From: an uncultured Clostridia bacterium
Lineage (GTDB): Bacteria > Bacillota > Clostridia > Oscillospirales > Oscillospiraceae
DNA length: 17,204 nucleotides
Assembly (NCBI GenBank): GCA_938049125.1
Contig: CALICR010000140.1
Location: 1 to 17,204 of the forward strand
Direction: 5' to 3'
Part shown: in pieces, positions 1 through 7,871 of the stretch
How the letters are laid out: each line of letters begins with the position of its first letter
Position numbering within the stretch: position 1 is the first letter of the stretch
The notes under the pieces: generated by a model
Seen by the model: only the letters and a program-made list of their open reading frames with translations
What the model was told of the DNA's origin: nothing
Databases searched by the model: none
Program-made: the position numbers and the translations under genes

Positions 1-209
1 ACGTGGGCCCCATTCTCGCCGCCGCGCCCATCGGAGCCGTGTTCTGCAACGGCCAGACGGCGGGGCGGCTCTACGACCGCCTGCTCCGCCCGGCCCTCGG
101 GCGGGAGGCCGCCGTGCTGCCCTCCACCAGCCCCGCCAACGCCGCCTGGACCCTCCCCCGGCTCATCGGCGCCTGGGGCGAGGCCCTCGCCCCCTGGCTC
201 CCCCGCTGA
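1..209 (+). CDS. DNA-deoxyinosine/uracil glycosylase-like protein, C-terminal part
   Basis: The reading frame is open from the left edge and stops at TGA 207-209, so only the last ~68 residues are visible. They contain an AVFCNGQTAGRLYDRLL segment followed by LPSTSPANA. This pairing (a small-residue N-G strand, then a proline/serine-rich LPSTSPAxA loop) is typical of the MUG/uracil-DNA glycosylase superfamily, particularly the branch annotated as DNA-deoxyinosine (hypoxanthine) glycosylase. Such enzymes excise deaminated bases and start base-excision repair in the cytoplasm. The catalytic N-terminal motif lies outside the window and cannot be checked. The gene ends 7 bases before a strong terminator and converges with the operon on the other strand. 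Another uracil-glycosylase subfamily is possible. Confidence 0.72.
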   Translation, partial: VGPILAAAPIGAVFCNGQTAGRLYDRLLRPALGREAAVLPSTSPANAAWTLPRLIGAWGEALAPWLPR

Positions 210-216
210 CAAAACG

Positions 217-256
217 CGCCCCCGGCTCCGCTTTGGAGCCGGGGGCGTTCTTTTTT
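217..256. terminator. Bidirectional intrinsic terminator
   Basis: A perfect 13-bp stem (217-229 with 235-247, loop GCTTT) is followed on the + strand by TTCTTTTTT. On the - strand the run after the stem is TTTT (211-214). It sits between the convergent glycosylase gene and the MalY/PatB-like gene and can serve both. Confidence 0.9.
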
Positions 257-259
257 GTG

Positions 260-1435
260 TCAGCGCAGGGCGTGCAGAGCATCGCCGAGGCGTTCGGCGG
301 CGCGGACGCAGTTCTCGCGGCTTGTTGCCAGGTTCAGGCGGATGAAGCCCACATAGTCGTCCCCGCCGAACCACTCGCCGTAGTCCACGGCCAGACGGCA
401 GGTCTTCTGGAGCAGGTCGTGGACGGCGTCCTGCTCCCGGACGTAGGGCCGGAGGTCCACCCACATGAGGTAGGTGCCCTCCAGCGGCGAGACCACTGCC
501 CTGGGGGCCTTCCCGGCCAGAATGTCCCGGATGGCGCGGTAATTCTCCTCCACCTGGTCCAGCACACTGGCAAGCCAGGGTCCGCCCTCACGGAAGGCCG
601 CGGCGGCGGCGATGCAGCCGACCTCGGTGCCGCCGCTCACATGGGCCACGCGGCGCACGAAATCGTCGTACTTCTCCCGCAGCGCCGGGTCCGGCAGCAG
701 GAGAAAGGAGTTCTGGAGTCCCGCCAGGTTGAAGGTCTTGGACGCGGCGGCGAAGGAGACGGTGTTCTTCTGCCGGAGCGTCAGCATGGGGATCTGGGTA
801 TGGCCCGGGAGGATGAGGTCCTGGTGGATCTCATCGGAGAGGAGCAGCACGCCGTAGGTCTCGCAGAGGGCGCAGAAGCGCTCCAGCTCCTCGCGGCGAA
901 AAACGCGGCCCACGGGGTTGTGGGGGCTGGAGAGCAGCAGGGCCTTGGGCTTTTCTTCCCGGAACAGCTGCTCCAGGGCGTCGAAGTCCACGGTATAGAC
1001 GCCGCCGTCGTTCCGGAGCGTGCCGTAGACGAGCCGCCGCCCCGTGTCCTCCACGGCGTGGAAGAAGGGGTAGTAGACCGGCTTCAGCACGGCCACGGCG
1101 TCGCCCGGCGCCGTCAGGGCCGAGATGACCCAGAAGATGCCCGTGACGATGCCCGGCGCATAGCGCAGCCAGTCCGCCTCGGCCTTGAGGCCGTGGCGCG
1201 TCTCCTCCCAGGCAAGAAAGCTGTCCATCCAGGCCTTCTTGTCGCCGCCGTAGCCGAAAATGGCGGTCTCTGCCCAGTGGGTGAGGGCCTTCCGCACGGC
1301 CTGGGGCGCGTGGAAGTCCATGTCCGCAACCCAGAAGGGGTCCAGGCCCTCCTCGCCGAAGCTCGGCGTCTGGCCGTCCCACTTGGAGCAGCCTGTGCCG
1401 CGCCGGTCCTGATAAATCAGTGCTTCGCGTTCCAT
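260..1435 (-). CDS. MalY/PatB-family PLP-dependent C-S lyase / aminotransferase
   Basis: 391 residues, the usual length for the MalY/PatB branch of fold-type I PLP enzymes. The N-terminus carries GCSKWDG and PFWVADMDF, the latter being the family hallmark. Residues 92-110 (YAPGIVTGI) and YYPFF near 121 shape the active site. SSPHNPVGRV (~169-178) and SDEIHQDL (~200) bind the cofactor, and Lys233 in SKTFNLAGL is the expected Schiff-base lysine. Known members are cystathionine beta-lyases or broader cysteine-S-conjugate beta-lyases releasing pyruvate, ammonia and a thiol; the substrate here cannot be read from sequence. The ATG at 1433-1435 is preceded by AAGGAG in the 10-nt gap that also overlaps the previous stop, so it is probably translated with the upstream PQ-loop gene. 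It is last in the fumC operon. Confidence 0.9.
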   Translation of the reverse strand: MEREALIYQDRRGTGCSKWDGQTPSFGEEGLDPFWVADMDFHAPQAVRKALTHWAETAIFGYGGDKKAWMDSFLAWEETRHGLKAEADWLRYAPGIVTGIFWVISALTAPGDAVAVLKPVYYPFFHAVEDTGRRLVYGTLRNDGGVYTVDFDALEQLFREEKPKALLLSSPHNPVGRVFRREELERFCALCETYGVLLLSDEIHQDLILPGHTQIPMLTLRQKNTVSFAAASKTFNLAGLQNSFLLLPDPALREKYDDFVRRVAHVSGGTEVGCIAAAAAFREGGPWLASVLDQVEENYRAIRDILAGKAPRAVVSPLEGTYLMWVDLRPYVREQDAVHDLLQKTCRLAVDYGEWFGGDDYVGFIRLNLATSRENCVRAAERLGDALHALR

Positions 1436-1445
1436 AAAAATCTCC

Positions 1446-1760
1446 TTACTTATCTGCGGCCTCCGCCAGCCGGTCGAGGCGGCGGTTGCGGAAATAGACC
1501 AGCAGGTTCGCCGTCAGCATGGCAAGGTTGATGAGGTAGATGGTCATGAGGTACCAGGTGGGGCTGGTCTGTGCGGGGTCCAGCAGCTTGATGAGCTTCG
1601 CCGCCACACCGGCGATGTAGCCGCCCCAGATCAGGAGCAGGAAGGGCAGGCTCGTGCTCTTGGCGCTCCGGAGCTTGATGTGCTTGATGAGGTTGATCGG
1701 CCAGGAAAAGCCAAAGCAGACCAGCATCACGGTCTCGAGGATCTCTGCGAGGTGACTCAT
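1446..1760 (-). CDS. Small PQ-loop / SemiSWEET-like membrane protein
   Basis: 104 residues with three hydrophobic segments (about 6-25, 38-58 and 66-90), ending in a positively charged tail. After the first segment comes SWPINLIKHIKLRSAKSTS. This follows the PQ-loop pattern of a conserved Pro, then basic residues and a K-S-x-S turn, although the canonical PQ pair reads PI here. One three-helix PQ repeat is the architecture of SemiSWEETs, which work as dimers for small solutes such as sugars. Similar small proteins in clostridia lack an assigned substrate, and none can be assigned here. It lies between fumC (47-nt gap) and the MalY/PatB gene (10-nt gap) in the same direction. The start is supported by AAGGGAG nine bases upstream. 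It could also be an accessory membrane protein rather than a transporter. Confidence 0.75.
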   Translation of the reverse strand: MSHLAEILETVMLVCFGFSWPINLIKHIKLRSAKSTSLPFLLLIWGGYIAGVAAKLIKLLDPAQTSPTWYLMTIYLINLAMLTANLLVYFRNRRLDRLAEAADK

Positions 1761-1807
1761 GTGTTTTTTCTCCCTTACTTATTCTTCTTTTTTTCGGCCC
1801 CAGGCCG

Positions 1808-3184
1808 TCAGATCATTTGCTCGGGGTGGAACACCTCGTCGAAGCGCTCCGCGGTCAGGAAGCCGAGGGACACGCAGGCTTCCTTGAGGGAAATGTTCTC
1901 TTGATAGGCCTTTTTCGCGGTTTTCGCCGCGTTTTCATAGCCGATGTAGGGATTCAGCGCCGTGACCAGCATGAGGGAATTGCGGAGGTTGTGCGCCATT
2001 TTCTCCCGGTTCGCCCGGATGCCGGAGACGCAGCGGTCGCAGAAGGAGACCATGCAGTCCGCGAGCAGCCGCGCGGAGCGGAGGAAATTGTCAATGAGCA
2101 CGGGCAGGAAGACGTTCAGCTCGAAGTTGCCCTGGCTGGCGGCGAAGCCGATGGCGGCGTCGTTGCCCATGACCTGGACCGCCGCCATGGTGACGGACTC
2201 GCACTGGGTCGGGTTGACCTTGCCGGGCATGATGGAGGAGCCGGGCTCGTTCTCCGGGATGAAAATTTCGCCGAGGCCGTCCCGGGGGCCGGAGGCCAGC
2301 CAGCGGACGTCGTTGGCGATCTTCATCAGGTCCGCGGCCAGGGCCTTGAGCGCGCCGTGGGCAAAGACCAGCTCGTCCCGGGACGTCAGGGCGTGGAATT
2401 TGTTCTCCGCCGTGCGGAATTCCTTGCCCGTGAGGGCCGAGACAGCCTCGGCCACCGCCGTGTCGAAGCCCTTCGGGGCGTTGAGGCCGGTGCCCACCGC
2501 CGTGCCGCCCAGGGCCAGCTCCCGCAGGGGCGGCAGGGCCAGCCCGATCAGCGCCCGGTCCCGCTCCAGGCTCGTGCGCCAGCCGGAAATTTCCTGCGAA
2601 AAGGCGATGGGCGTGGCGTCCTGGAGGTGGGTGCGGCCCGACTTGACGATGCCCGCGTGCTCGGCCTCCAACCGCCGGAGCGCCGCCGTCAGGTGGTCGA
2701 TGGCGGGCAGGACCCGGTCCTCCAGCGCCGTCACCGCGGCGATGTGCATGGCCGTGGGGAAGGTGTCGTTGGACGACTGGGACATATTGACGTCGTCGTT
2801 GGGGTGGAGCAGCTTTGCGCCCGCCAGGGCGTTGCCGCGGTTCGCGATAACCTCGTTGGCGTTCATATTCGTCTGGGTGCCGGAGCCGGTCTGGAAGACC
2901 ACCAGCGGGAACTCGTCCCGCAGGGCCCCGGACGTGACCTCGGCACAGGCCGCGGCGATGGCCCGGCGCTTCTCCTCGGTCATTTTCTCGGGGCAGAGCC
3001 GGTGGTTGGCCTCCGCCGCCGCCTGTTTCAGGATGCCGAAGGCCCGGATGATCTCCGGCGGCATGGTCTCCCGGCCGCCGCCGATGGGGAAATTCTCCAG
3101 ACTCCGCTGGGTCTGCGCCCCCCAAAGCCGGTCCGCCGGGACCCGGACCTCCCCCATGGAGTCGTGTTCGATGCGATATTCCAT
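1808..3184 (-). CDS. fumC: Fumarate hydratase class II
   Basis: 458 residues, full length for the homotetrameric, iron-independent class II fumarase that interconverts fumarate and L-malate in the cytoplasm. All superfamily landmarks are present: GSGTQTNMN (~100-108), SSNDTFPTA (~137-145), GRTHLQDA (~183-190, catalytic His region) and the signature loop GSSIMPGKVNP (~315-325), whose second Ser is the usual catalytic base. The TNMNANEVIANR stretch and N-terminal WGAQTQRSLENF favour fumarase over aspartase or argininosuccinate lyase. The start is ATG 3184-3182, with GGAGG seven bases upstream and a promoter about 30 bases beyond. It is the first gene of a three-gene operon. The link between fumarase and the two downstream genes is not obvious from known pathways. 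Confidence 0.96.
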   Translation of the reverse strand: MEYRIEHDSMGEVRVPADRLWGAQTQRSLENFPIGGGRETMPPEIIRAFGILKQAAAEANHRLCPEKMTEEKRRAIAAACAEVTSGALRDEFPLVVFQTGSGTQTNMNANEVIANRGNALAGAKLLHPNDDVNMSQSSNDTFPTAMHIAAVTALEDRVLPAIDHLTAALRRLEAEHAGIVKSGRTHLQDATPIAFSQEISGWRTSLERDRALIGLALPPLRELALGGTAVGTGLNAPKGFDTAVAEAVSALTGKEFRTAENKFHALTSRDELVFAHGALKALAADLMKIANDVRWLASGPRDGLGEIFIPENEPGSSIMPGKVNPTQCESVTMAAVQVMGNDAAIGFAASQGNFELNVFLPVLIDNFLRSARLLADCMVSFCDRCVSGIRANREKMAHNLRNSLMLVTALNPYIGYENAAKTAKKAYQENISLKEACVSLGFLTAERFDEVFHPEQMI

Positions 3185-3213
3185 TGCGTTTCCTCCGCAG
3201 CGTTTCTTCCTCC

Positions 3214-3242
3214 ATCATACCGCACGGCGGCGGAAATAGCAA
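3214..3242 (-). promoter_or_regulatory. Sigma-A-type promoter of the fumC operon
   Basis: On the - strand, TTGCTA (3242-3237) and TATGAT (3219-3214) are separated by 17 bases. Transcription would begin near 3207, about 23 bases before the fumC ATG, leaving room for the GGAGG site. No operator-like repeat stands out. Confidence 0.75.
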
Positions 3243-3308
3243 TCGCTTTTTCCGGAAAGAAGTGCTGGAACAAATGCGCTTTTGCGTAGAGTTCCGTCCA
3301 GTGCGCGG

Positions 3309-3341
3309 AAAAAGCAGGGCCTGCCGTTCGGCAGGCCCTGC
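3309..3341 (-). terminator. Intrinsic terminator ending the ABC exporter transcript
   Basis: A perfect 12-bp GC-rich stem (3314-3325 with 3330-3341, loop GTTC) is followed on the - strand by TTTTT (3313-3309). It lies just past the stop of the surface-protein remnant and before the fumC promoter region. Confidence 0.88.
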
Positions 3342-3361
3342 GGGGTCCTATGGGGTGCTGC

Positions 3362-4088
3362 TTACTTGCCGCGCTTCTTTCTGCCGAGCAGGAAGGCGGC
3401 GGCAGCGGCGGCGAGCACCAGCAGCGCCGCCCAGAGGGAGCGCATGGCGCGGTCGCCGGCGGCCGGGCGCTTCCGCGCGGGGATCTTGGCCGTTTCCTTC
3501 GCGCCGCAGACGGAGCAGGTCCGGGGCTTCGTGGCCGGCCTCGGTGCAGGTGGGCGCTTTGGTGGTCGTCCAGACGTAGTCATGGACGTGCTCCACGACC
3601 TCGCCGCAGACCGCGTCGGCGCGGCTGTGGATGTGCTCGAAGGGGCCTTCCGGCGCGTTGAAGGTGTCGTCGTAGGACGCGAGGCCGGTGACGGTGCTCT
3701 CCGCGCCAAGGGCGAGGTTCTTGGCCTCCTGTTCCTGTTCCGCGGTGATGCAGCCGTCGATGAACACGCGGGCCGTCTTGCCGTCCGCGCCGCGGACCAT
3801 GATGGTCCGGACCCGATCGTTGACGATCTCGTAGCCGGTCACGACGCCCTTCCGGGTGACGAGCTTGCCCTCGGCGCTGCGGTTCAGGATGCCGCCCGCA
3901 TTCCCCTCGGCGGGCTCCACGGGGTCGCCCTCGCCCAGCAGCATTACAAGGTCCTTTCCGCTGCCATCCTTGGAGACCTGAGGCTCCGGCTCACCCTGAT
4001 AGAAGTCGGTGGCGCCGGTGATGCGCACGCGGTCGCCGATCTTATCGTTGCCGGACACGGGTATCAGAGGGAGCTGCTTTGTATTCGC
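3362..4088 (-). pseudogene. Truncated, frameshifted C-terminal remnant of an exported surface protein
   Basis: From 4088 to about 3527 the - strand encodes an OB-fold-like module: GDRVRITG, then GVVTGYEIV, ARVFIDGCITAEQE and SRADAVCGEV. This pattern recurs in clostridial multidomain surface proteins. It is followed by the start of a Cys-repeat module (APTCTEAGHEA). The frame then breaks at a four-C run (GGGG at 3523-3526 on the + strand). The continuation RTCSVCGAKETAKIPA, a hydrophobic segment (SLWAALLVLAAAAAAFLL) and a basic GRKKRGK tail are in the neighbouring frame and stop at 3362-3364. Dropping one base restores TCTEAGHEA-RTCSVCGAKET, which matches the usual repeat. The 5' end is also missing: the open frame begins at the stop codon of the ABC gene, and the first usable start (GTG 4058-4056) has no ribosome binding site. 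I infer a deletion remnant; a sequencing error could explain only the frameshift. Confidence 0.7.
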
Positions 4089-5915
4089 TTACGACAGCAC
4101 GCGGGCCGCCGATTCCTCGGCGAACTGGCGGCTGTAGAGGTCGTGGTAGTAGCCGCGGCGGCGCAGCAGCTCCTCATGCTTGCCCTGCTCCACGATCCTG
4201 CCGTCGCGGACCACGAGGATGAGGTCCGCCTTGCGGATGGTGGAGAGGCGGTGGGCGATGAGGAAGGAGGTGCGGTCCTGAAGCAGGTGGTCGATGGCGT
4301 CCTGAATGAGCTGCTCCGTCTTCGTGTCGATGGAGGACGTGGCCTCATCCAGCACGAAGATGCGCGGGTTCGCCAGCACGGCCCGGGCGAAGGAGATCAG
4401 CTGCTTTTCGCCGGTGGAGAGGCGGTCGCCGCCCTCGCCGACGTCGCTGTCCCAGCCCTTTTCGAGCTTTTCCACCACGGTGTCCGCGGAAACAGCCTTC
4501 GCGGCGGCCTCGACCTCGGCGTCCGTGGCCTCGAGGCGGCCGTAGCGGATGTTCTCCCGGACGGTGCCGGAGAAGAGGTGGGGGCTTTGAAGCACGTAGC
4601 CGATGTTGGAGTGGAGCCAGAGCTGGCTGCGCTCCCGGTAGTCCCGGCCGTCGATGAGGACCTGGCCCTCCGTCGGCTCGAAGAACCGGCAGGCCAGGTT
4701 GACCAGCGTGCTCTTGCCCGCGCCGGTCTCGCCGACGATGGCGACCGTGGTGCCCTGGGGGATGTGGAGCGAGAAGTGCTCCAGCACGTTTTCACCGCCG
4801 TCGGGGTAGCGGAACGTCACGTCCCGGAACTCGATCTCGCCGCGGAGCGGCTCCCAGTTCTCCTTCTTCGGGTGGAAGGCGTCGCCGTAGCGGGCGATGA
4901 CCTCCGGGCTGTCCTGGACCTGGGGCACCTTGTCCATGAGGTCCGTGACGCGCTCGATGGAGGCCTGGAGGGAGATGAACTCGGCGATGTTGGCGGCGGT
5001 CATCTGGATCGGCTCGAAGATGCCCACGGCGTAGGTCGTGAAGGCGGAGAGCGTGGCGAGGTTCAGCGCCTGCTCCAGCACCATGTGGCCGCCGCGCAGC
5101 AGCACGATGGCCACGGCCAGGGTGCTGACAAAGAGAATGATGGAGATATAGACGGCGTTGAGCCGGGCGGCGCGGATGCCCGCGTCGTGCATGGTCTTCG
5201 TCAGATCCCGGAAGGAGGCGCTGCTGCGCTCCTCGGTGCCGAGGGTCTTCGTGGTCTTCGCGCCGGTGATGCCCTCGTTGAAGGCGCCGGTGATGCGGGA
5301 GTTCATCTTGCGCACCCGGCGGTTCCAGTGGAGGATGCGGTTCTGGAAATAGCTCGTCAGCACCGCCATGACCGGCACGATGAGAATGACCACCAGGGCC
5401 AGCTTCCAGTTGAGCAGCAGCATGGCGGCGAAGGTGCCCAGTACGTAGAACAGCGACCAGAGGATATCCGTGAAGTTCCAGGCGATCATACCGGCGATGC
5501 GGTTCGTATCGCTCATGACACGGGTGAGCAGATAGCCCACAGGCGTCACATTGTAAAAGGAGAAGGAGAGGGTCTGGAGGTGGTGGAACAGCTGGTTCCG
5601 CATATCACGGCCCAGGTTCATCTCGATCTCCATGGAGCAGCGGGCGAAGGCCACGACGCTCAGCGCCTGGACCAGCACCACGAGAAAGTAGCAGAGGCCG
5701 TAGGGTGCGAGGCCGTGCAGCGTGTTCGCCTCGATGAAGTGGGAGATGGCATAGCGCTGGAACAGCGGCAGCAGCACGTCCACCAGCGCCGTGAGGCCGT
5801 TGAAGACCAGCATTCCCACAAAAAGGCGGCGGAAGGGCTTCAGAAACGGCGTCAGGCGCTTCCAGATGCCCCAGTCAAAGGATTTTGTATATTCCTGTTC
5901 GTCAATGGCGGCCAT
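4089..5915 (-). CDS. Heterodimeric ABC exporter, subunit with consensus catalytic Walker B
   Basis: 608 residues with the half-transporter layout: a six-helix membrane domain (about 28-320) fused to an ATPase domain (about 358-600). Seen in the ATPase are Walker A GETGAGKST (395-403), Q-loop Q443, signature LSTGE (499-503), Walker B IFVLDE (519-524) with catalytic Glu524, and switch His555. The signature departs from LSGGQ while the catalytic Glu is kept. The partner gene shows the reverse, which is the division seen in heterodimeric exporters such as TM287/288 and BmrCD. By family it should export hydrophobic drugs, lipids or peptides; the substrate is unknown. The ATG overlaps the upstream stop by one base (TGATG), implying translational coupling. 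Its own TAA is followed in frame by the surface-protein remnant. Confidence 0.93.
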   Translation of the reverse strand: MAAIDEQEYTKSFDWGIWKRLTPFLKPFRRLFVGMLVFNGLTALVDVLLPLFQRYAISHFIEANTLHGLAPYGLCYFLVVLVQALSVVAFARCSMEIEMNLGRDMRNQLFHHLQTLSFSFYNVTPVGYLLTRVMSDTNRIAGMIAWNFTDILWSLFYVLGTFAAMLLLNWKLALVVILIVPVMAVLTSYFQNRILHWNRRVRKMNSRITGAFNEGITGAKTTKTLGTEERSSASFRDLTKTMHDAGIRAARLNAVYISIILFVSTLAVAIVLLRGGHMVLEQALNLATLSAFTTYAVGIFEPIQMTAANIAEFISLQASIERVTDLMDKVPQVQDSPEVIARYGDAFHPKKENWEPLRGEIEFRDVTFRYPDGGENVLEHFSLHIPQGTTVAIVGETGAGKSTLVNLACRFFEPTEGQVLIDGRDYRERSQLWLHSNIGYVLQSPHLFSGTVRENIRYGRLEATDAEVEAAAKAVSADTVVEKLEKGWDSDVGEGGDRLSTGEKQLISFARAVLANPRIFVLDEATSSIDTKTEQLIQDAIDHLLQDRTSFLIAHRLSTIRKADLILVVRDGRIVEQGKHEELLRRRGYYHDLYSRQFAEESAARVLS

Positions 5916-7753
5916 CAGTCGTCGCCTCCTTCCATCACGAGCGCGCGGTCGTCGCTGCGCATCTGAATGTCGTAAATTTCCCGGTAGAGGCCGGGCTGCG
6001 CGATGAGCTCCGCGTGGGTGCCGAGGGCGGCGACGCGGCCGCCGTCCAGGACCAGGATACGGTCCGCCTGCATCAGCGTCGTCACCCGGTGGGACACGAG
6101 GATCACCGTGGACTCGGCCAGGGTGTCCCGGAGCGCATTCCGAATTTTCGTGTCCGTCTCCGCGTCCACGGCGGAGAGGGAATCGTCAAAGACCAGGATG
6201 GGCGCACGCTGCATGAGCATCCGCGCAATGGCGACGCGCTGCTTCTGGCCGCCGGAGAGGGTCACGCCCCGCTCGCCGACAATGGTGTCGTAGCCCGCGG
6301 GGAAGGACGTGATGGCGTCGTCCACGCAGGCGACGGCGGCGGCCCGGCGCATCTCCTCCTCCGGCGCGCCGGGGCAGGTGGCCCGGATGTTCTCGCCGAT
6401 GGTCTCGGAGAAGAGGAACGGCTCCTGGAGCACCAGGCCGATCTCCCGCCGGAGGTCCGCGCGGCGCATTTTTTTGATGTCCACGCCGCCGATGGTGATG
6501 CGGCCCTGGCCCTCTGGCACGTCATAAAGCCTATCCAGCAGGTGGACCAGGGTGCTCTTGCCGGAGCCGGTGCCGCCGAGGATGGCGAAGGTCTCGCCCT
6601 CCCGGATGGTGAAGCTCACGTCCTTCAGCACCTCCTGGCCCTCGTAGGAGAAGGTCACATGGTCGAAGACGATGTCGCCGGTGGCAGCAGGCAGGGCGTC
6701 GGGGTCGTCGTGCTCCTCCTCGGCCCGGAGGATGTAGCCCACGCGGTCCATGGACACGCCGGCCTTGCTCATCTCCGAGAGCACACGGCCCAGCGACCGG
6801 ACCGGCCAGGCCAGGGACTCGTTGTAGGTCACGAAGACGAGAAAGTCGCCCAGGGTCATGCGGCCGTGGACCGCCTCCTCCGCGCCCACCAGGATGATGA
6901 CCATGACCTGGAGACAGGTGAGCAGGGTGCCCGAGGCCCAGTAGACGGACATGAGCTTGCCGAGGCGGATCCAGAGCTGAGAAAACCGCTCGTTCTTGGC
7001 CCGGAATTTGTCCTCCTCGAAGCGCTCCCGGCCGAAGGCCCGGACGACGCGGACGCCGGTGAGATTCTCCTGGGCGCAGGTGGTCACCTCGCCCTCGGCC
7101 TCGTCGGCGGTCTTGAAGCGGCGGGAAATCTTCCGGTAGAACACGCCGGAGGACAGGCCCACCACCGGCAGGAAGCAGAGGGCGATGAAGGACATCCGCG
7201 GGTTCATCCGGAACATGATGACGAGGTAGAGCACGATGAGGAACACGGTGCGCAGGACCTCGACGAGCTGGTTGCACACGAAATTCCGGATGACGTCCAC
7301 GTCGGAGGTGCAGCGCTGGATGATGTCGCCGGTGGGGTTCCGCTTGTGCCAGGCGAAGCTCAGGCGCTGGATGTGGCCGTAGAGGTCGTCGCGGATGGCC
7401 TTGACGTAGCCCTCGGAGCCGCGGCTGAGCGTCGTCCGCTGGACGAAGGCGCAGAGCGCGCGGAGCACGGCAATGACCATGACGGCCCCGGCGGCGGCCA
7501 GCAGCGCACGGCCCGGGTCGGCCCGGAGCCCGTCCCAGCCCAGCAGCCGCAGCAGCCAGCCGGGCAGCGACGCGGGCTGGTCCCCGAGGATCGAGTCCAC
7601 GGTCAGGCGGATGACCTGGGGCGTCAGGGCGTTGAAGGCCTGGGCCAGGCAGGCGCAGGCCAGGGCCACGGCGAAGAAGCCCCAGCAGCCCCGCAGATAG
7701 CGCGCGATGAGCCGGGTCTTTTCTCCGCCGGTCAGCTTAAAATTGGAATCCAT
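5915..7753 (-). CDS. Heterodimeric ABC exporter, subunit with degenerate Walker B
   Basis: 612 residues from the ATG at 7753. GAGGG lies seven bases upstream; an in-frame codon at 7873 would extend the protein by 40 Arg/Gly-rich residues encoded by leader hairpins, so I reject it. The membrane domain spans about 20-340. The ATPase has Walker A GGTGSGKST (393-401), Q443, a consensus LSGGQ (499-503), Walker B ILVFDD (519-524) and His555. Position 524 is Asp where catalytic Glu is expected, giving FDDSLSAVD, typical of the degenerate-site subunit of BmrC/TM287-type heterodimers. The stop overlaps the partner's start by one base. Expression is probably controlled by the leader to its right, which holds a strong promoter, a small ORF and an intrinsic terminator before this gene. 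Confidence 0.93.
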   Translation of the reverse strand: MDSNFKLTGGEKTRLIARYLRGCWGFFAVALACACLAQAFNALTPQVIRLTVDSILGDQPASLPGWLLRLLGWDGLRADPGRALLAAAGAVMVIAVLRALCAFVQRTTLSRGSEGYVKAIRDDLYGHIQRLSFAWHKRNPTGDIIQRCTSDVDVIRNFVCNQLVEVLRTVFLIVLYLVIMFRMNPRMSFIALCFLPVVGLSSGVFYRKISRRFKTADEAEGEVTTCAQENLTGVRVVRAFGRERFEEDKFRAKNERFSQLWIRLGKLMSVYWASGTLLTCLQVMVIILVGAEEAVHGRMTLGDFLVFVTYNESLAWPVRSLGRVLSEMSKAGVSMDRVGYILRAEEEHDDPDALPAATGDIVFDHVTFSYEGQEVLKDVSFTIREGETFAILGGTGSGKSTLVHLLDRLYDVPEGQGRITIGGVDIKKMRRADLRREIGLVLQEPFLFSETIGENIRATCPGAPEEEMRRAAAVACVDDAITSFPAGYDTIVGERGVTLSGGQKQRVAIARMLMQRAPILVFDDSLSAVDAETDTKIRNALRDTLAESTVILVSHRVTTLMQADRILVLDGGRVAALGTHAELIAQPGLYREIYDIQMRSDDRALVMEGGDD

Positions 7754-7781
7754 CTTGGAACCCTCATCTCCTTTTCCATCC

Positions 7782-7826
7782 GGCGGGCACAGCCCGCCGC
7801 CGCTCGCGCCGCGTCCCCTGCGGCGC
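7782..7826 (-). promoter_or_regulatory. Two GC-rich hairpins between the leader terminator and the ABC start
   Basis: One hairpin pairs 7806-7812 with 7820-7826 (7-bp stem, 7-base loop). The second pairs 7782-7788 with 7792-7798 (7-bp stem, 3-base loop) and ends 28 bases before the ABC start codon. Neither has a T-tract, so they are not terminators. They could modulate ribosome access or RNA stability; no role is shown. Confidence 0.45.
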
Positions 7827-7838
7827 TGTCCCGGGCGC

Positions 7839-7871
7839 AAAAAAAGCGCCCTCTGTGCCTCCAGAGAACGC
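7839..7871 (-). terminator. Intrinsic terminator inside the ABC exporter leader (candidate attenuator)
   Basis: On the - strand GCGTTCTCTG (7871-7862) pairs with CAGAGGGCGC (7855-7846) as a 10-bp stem with two G-U pairs and a six-base loop. TTTTTTT (7845-7839) follows. It lies downstream of the promoter and the 26-codon ORF but upstream of the transporter start, so readthrough is needed for exporter expression. The bases after the T-run, GCGCCC, can pair with the stem's descending arm. Confidence 0.75.

Noticed and set aside
3282..5966. Very long open frame (894 codons) on the + strand opposite the ABC gene and surface-protein remnant
   Set aside because: It mirrors the codon pattern of the true - strand genes in GC-rich DNA. 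Its translation is Asp/Val/His/Glu-rich with no domain, no ribosome binding site supports it, and the - strand frames carry full ABC motifs.
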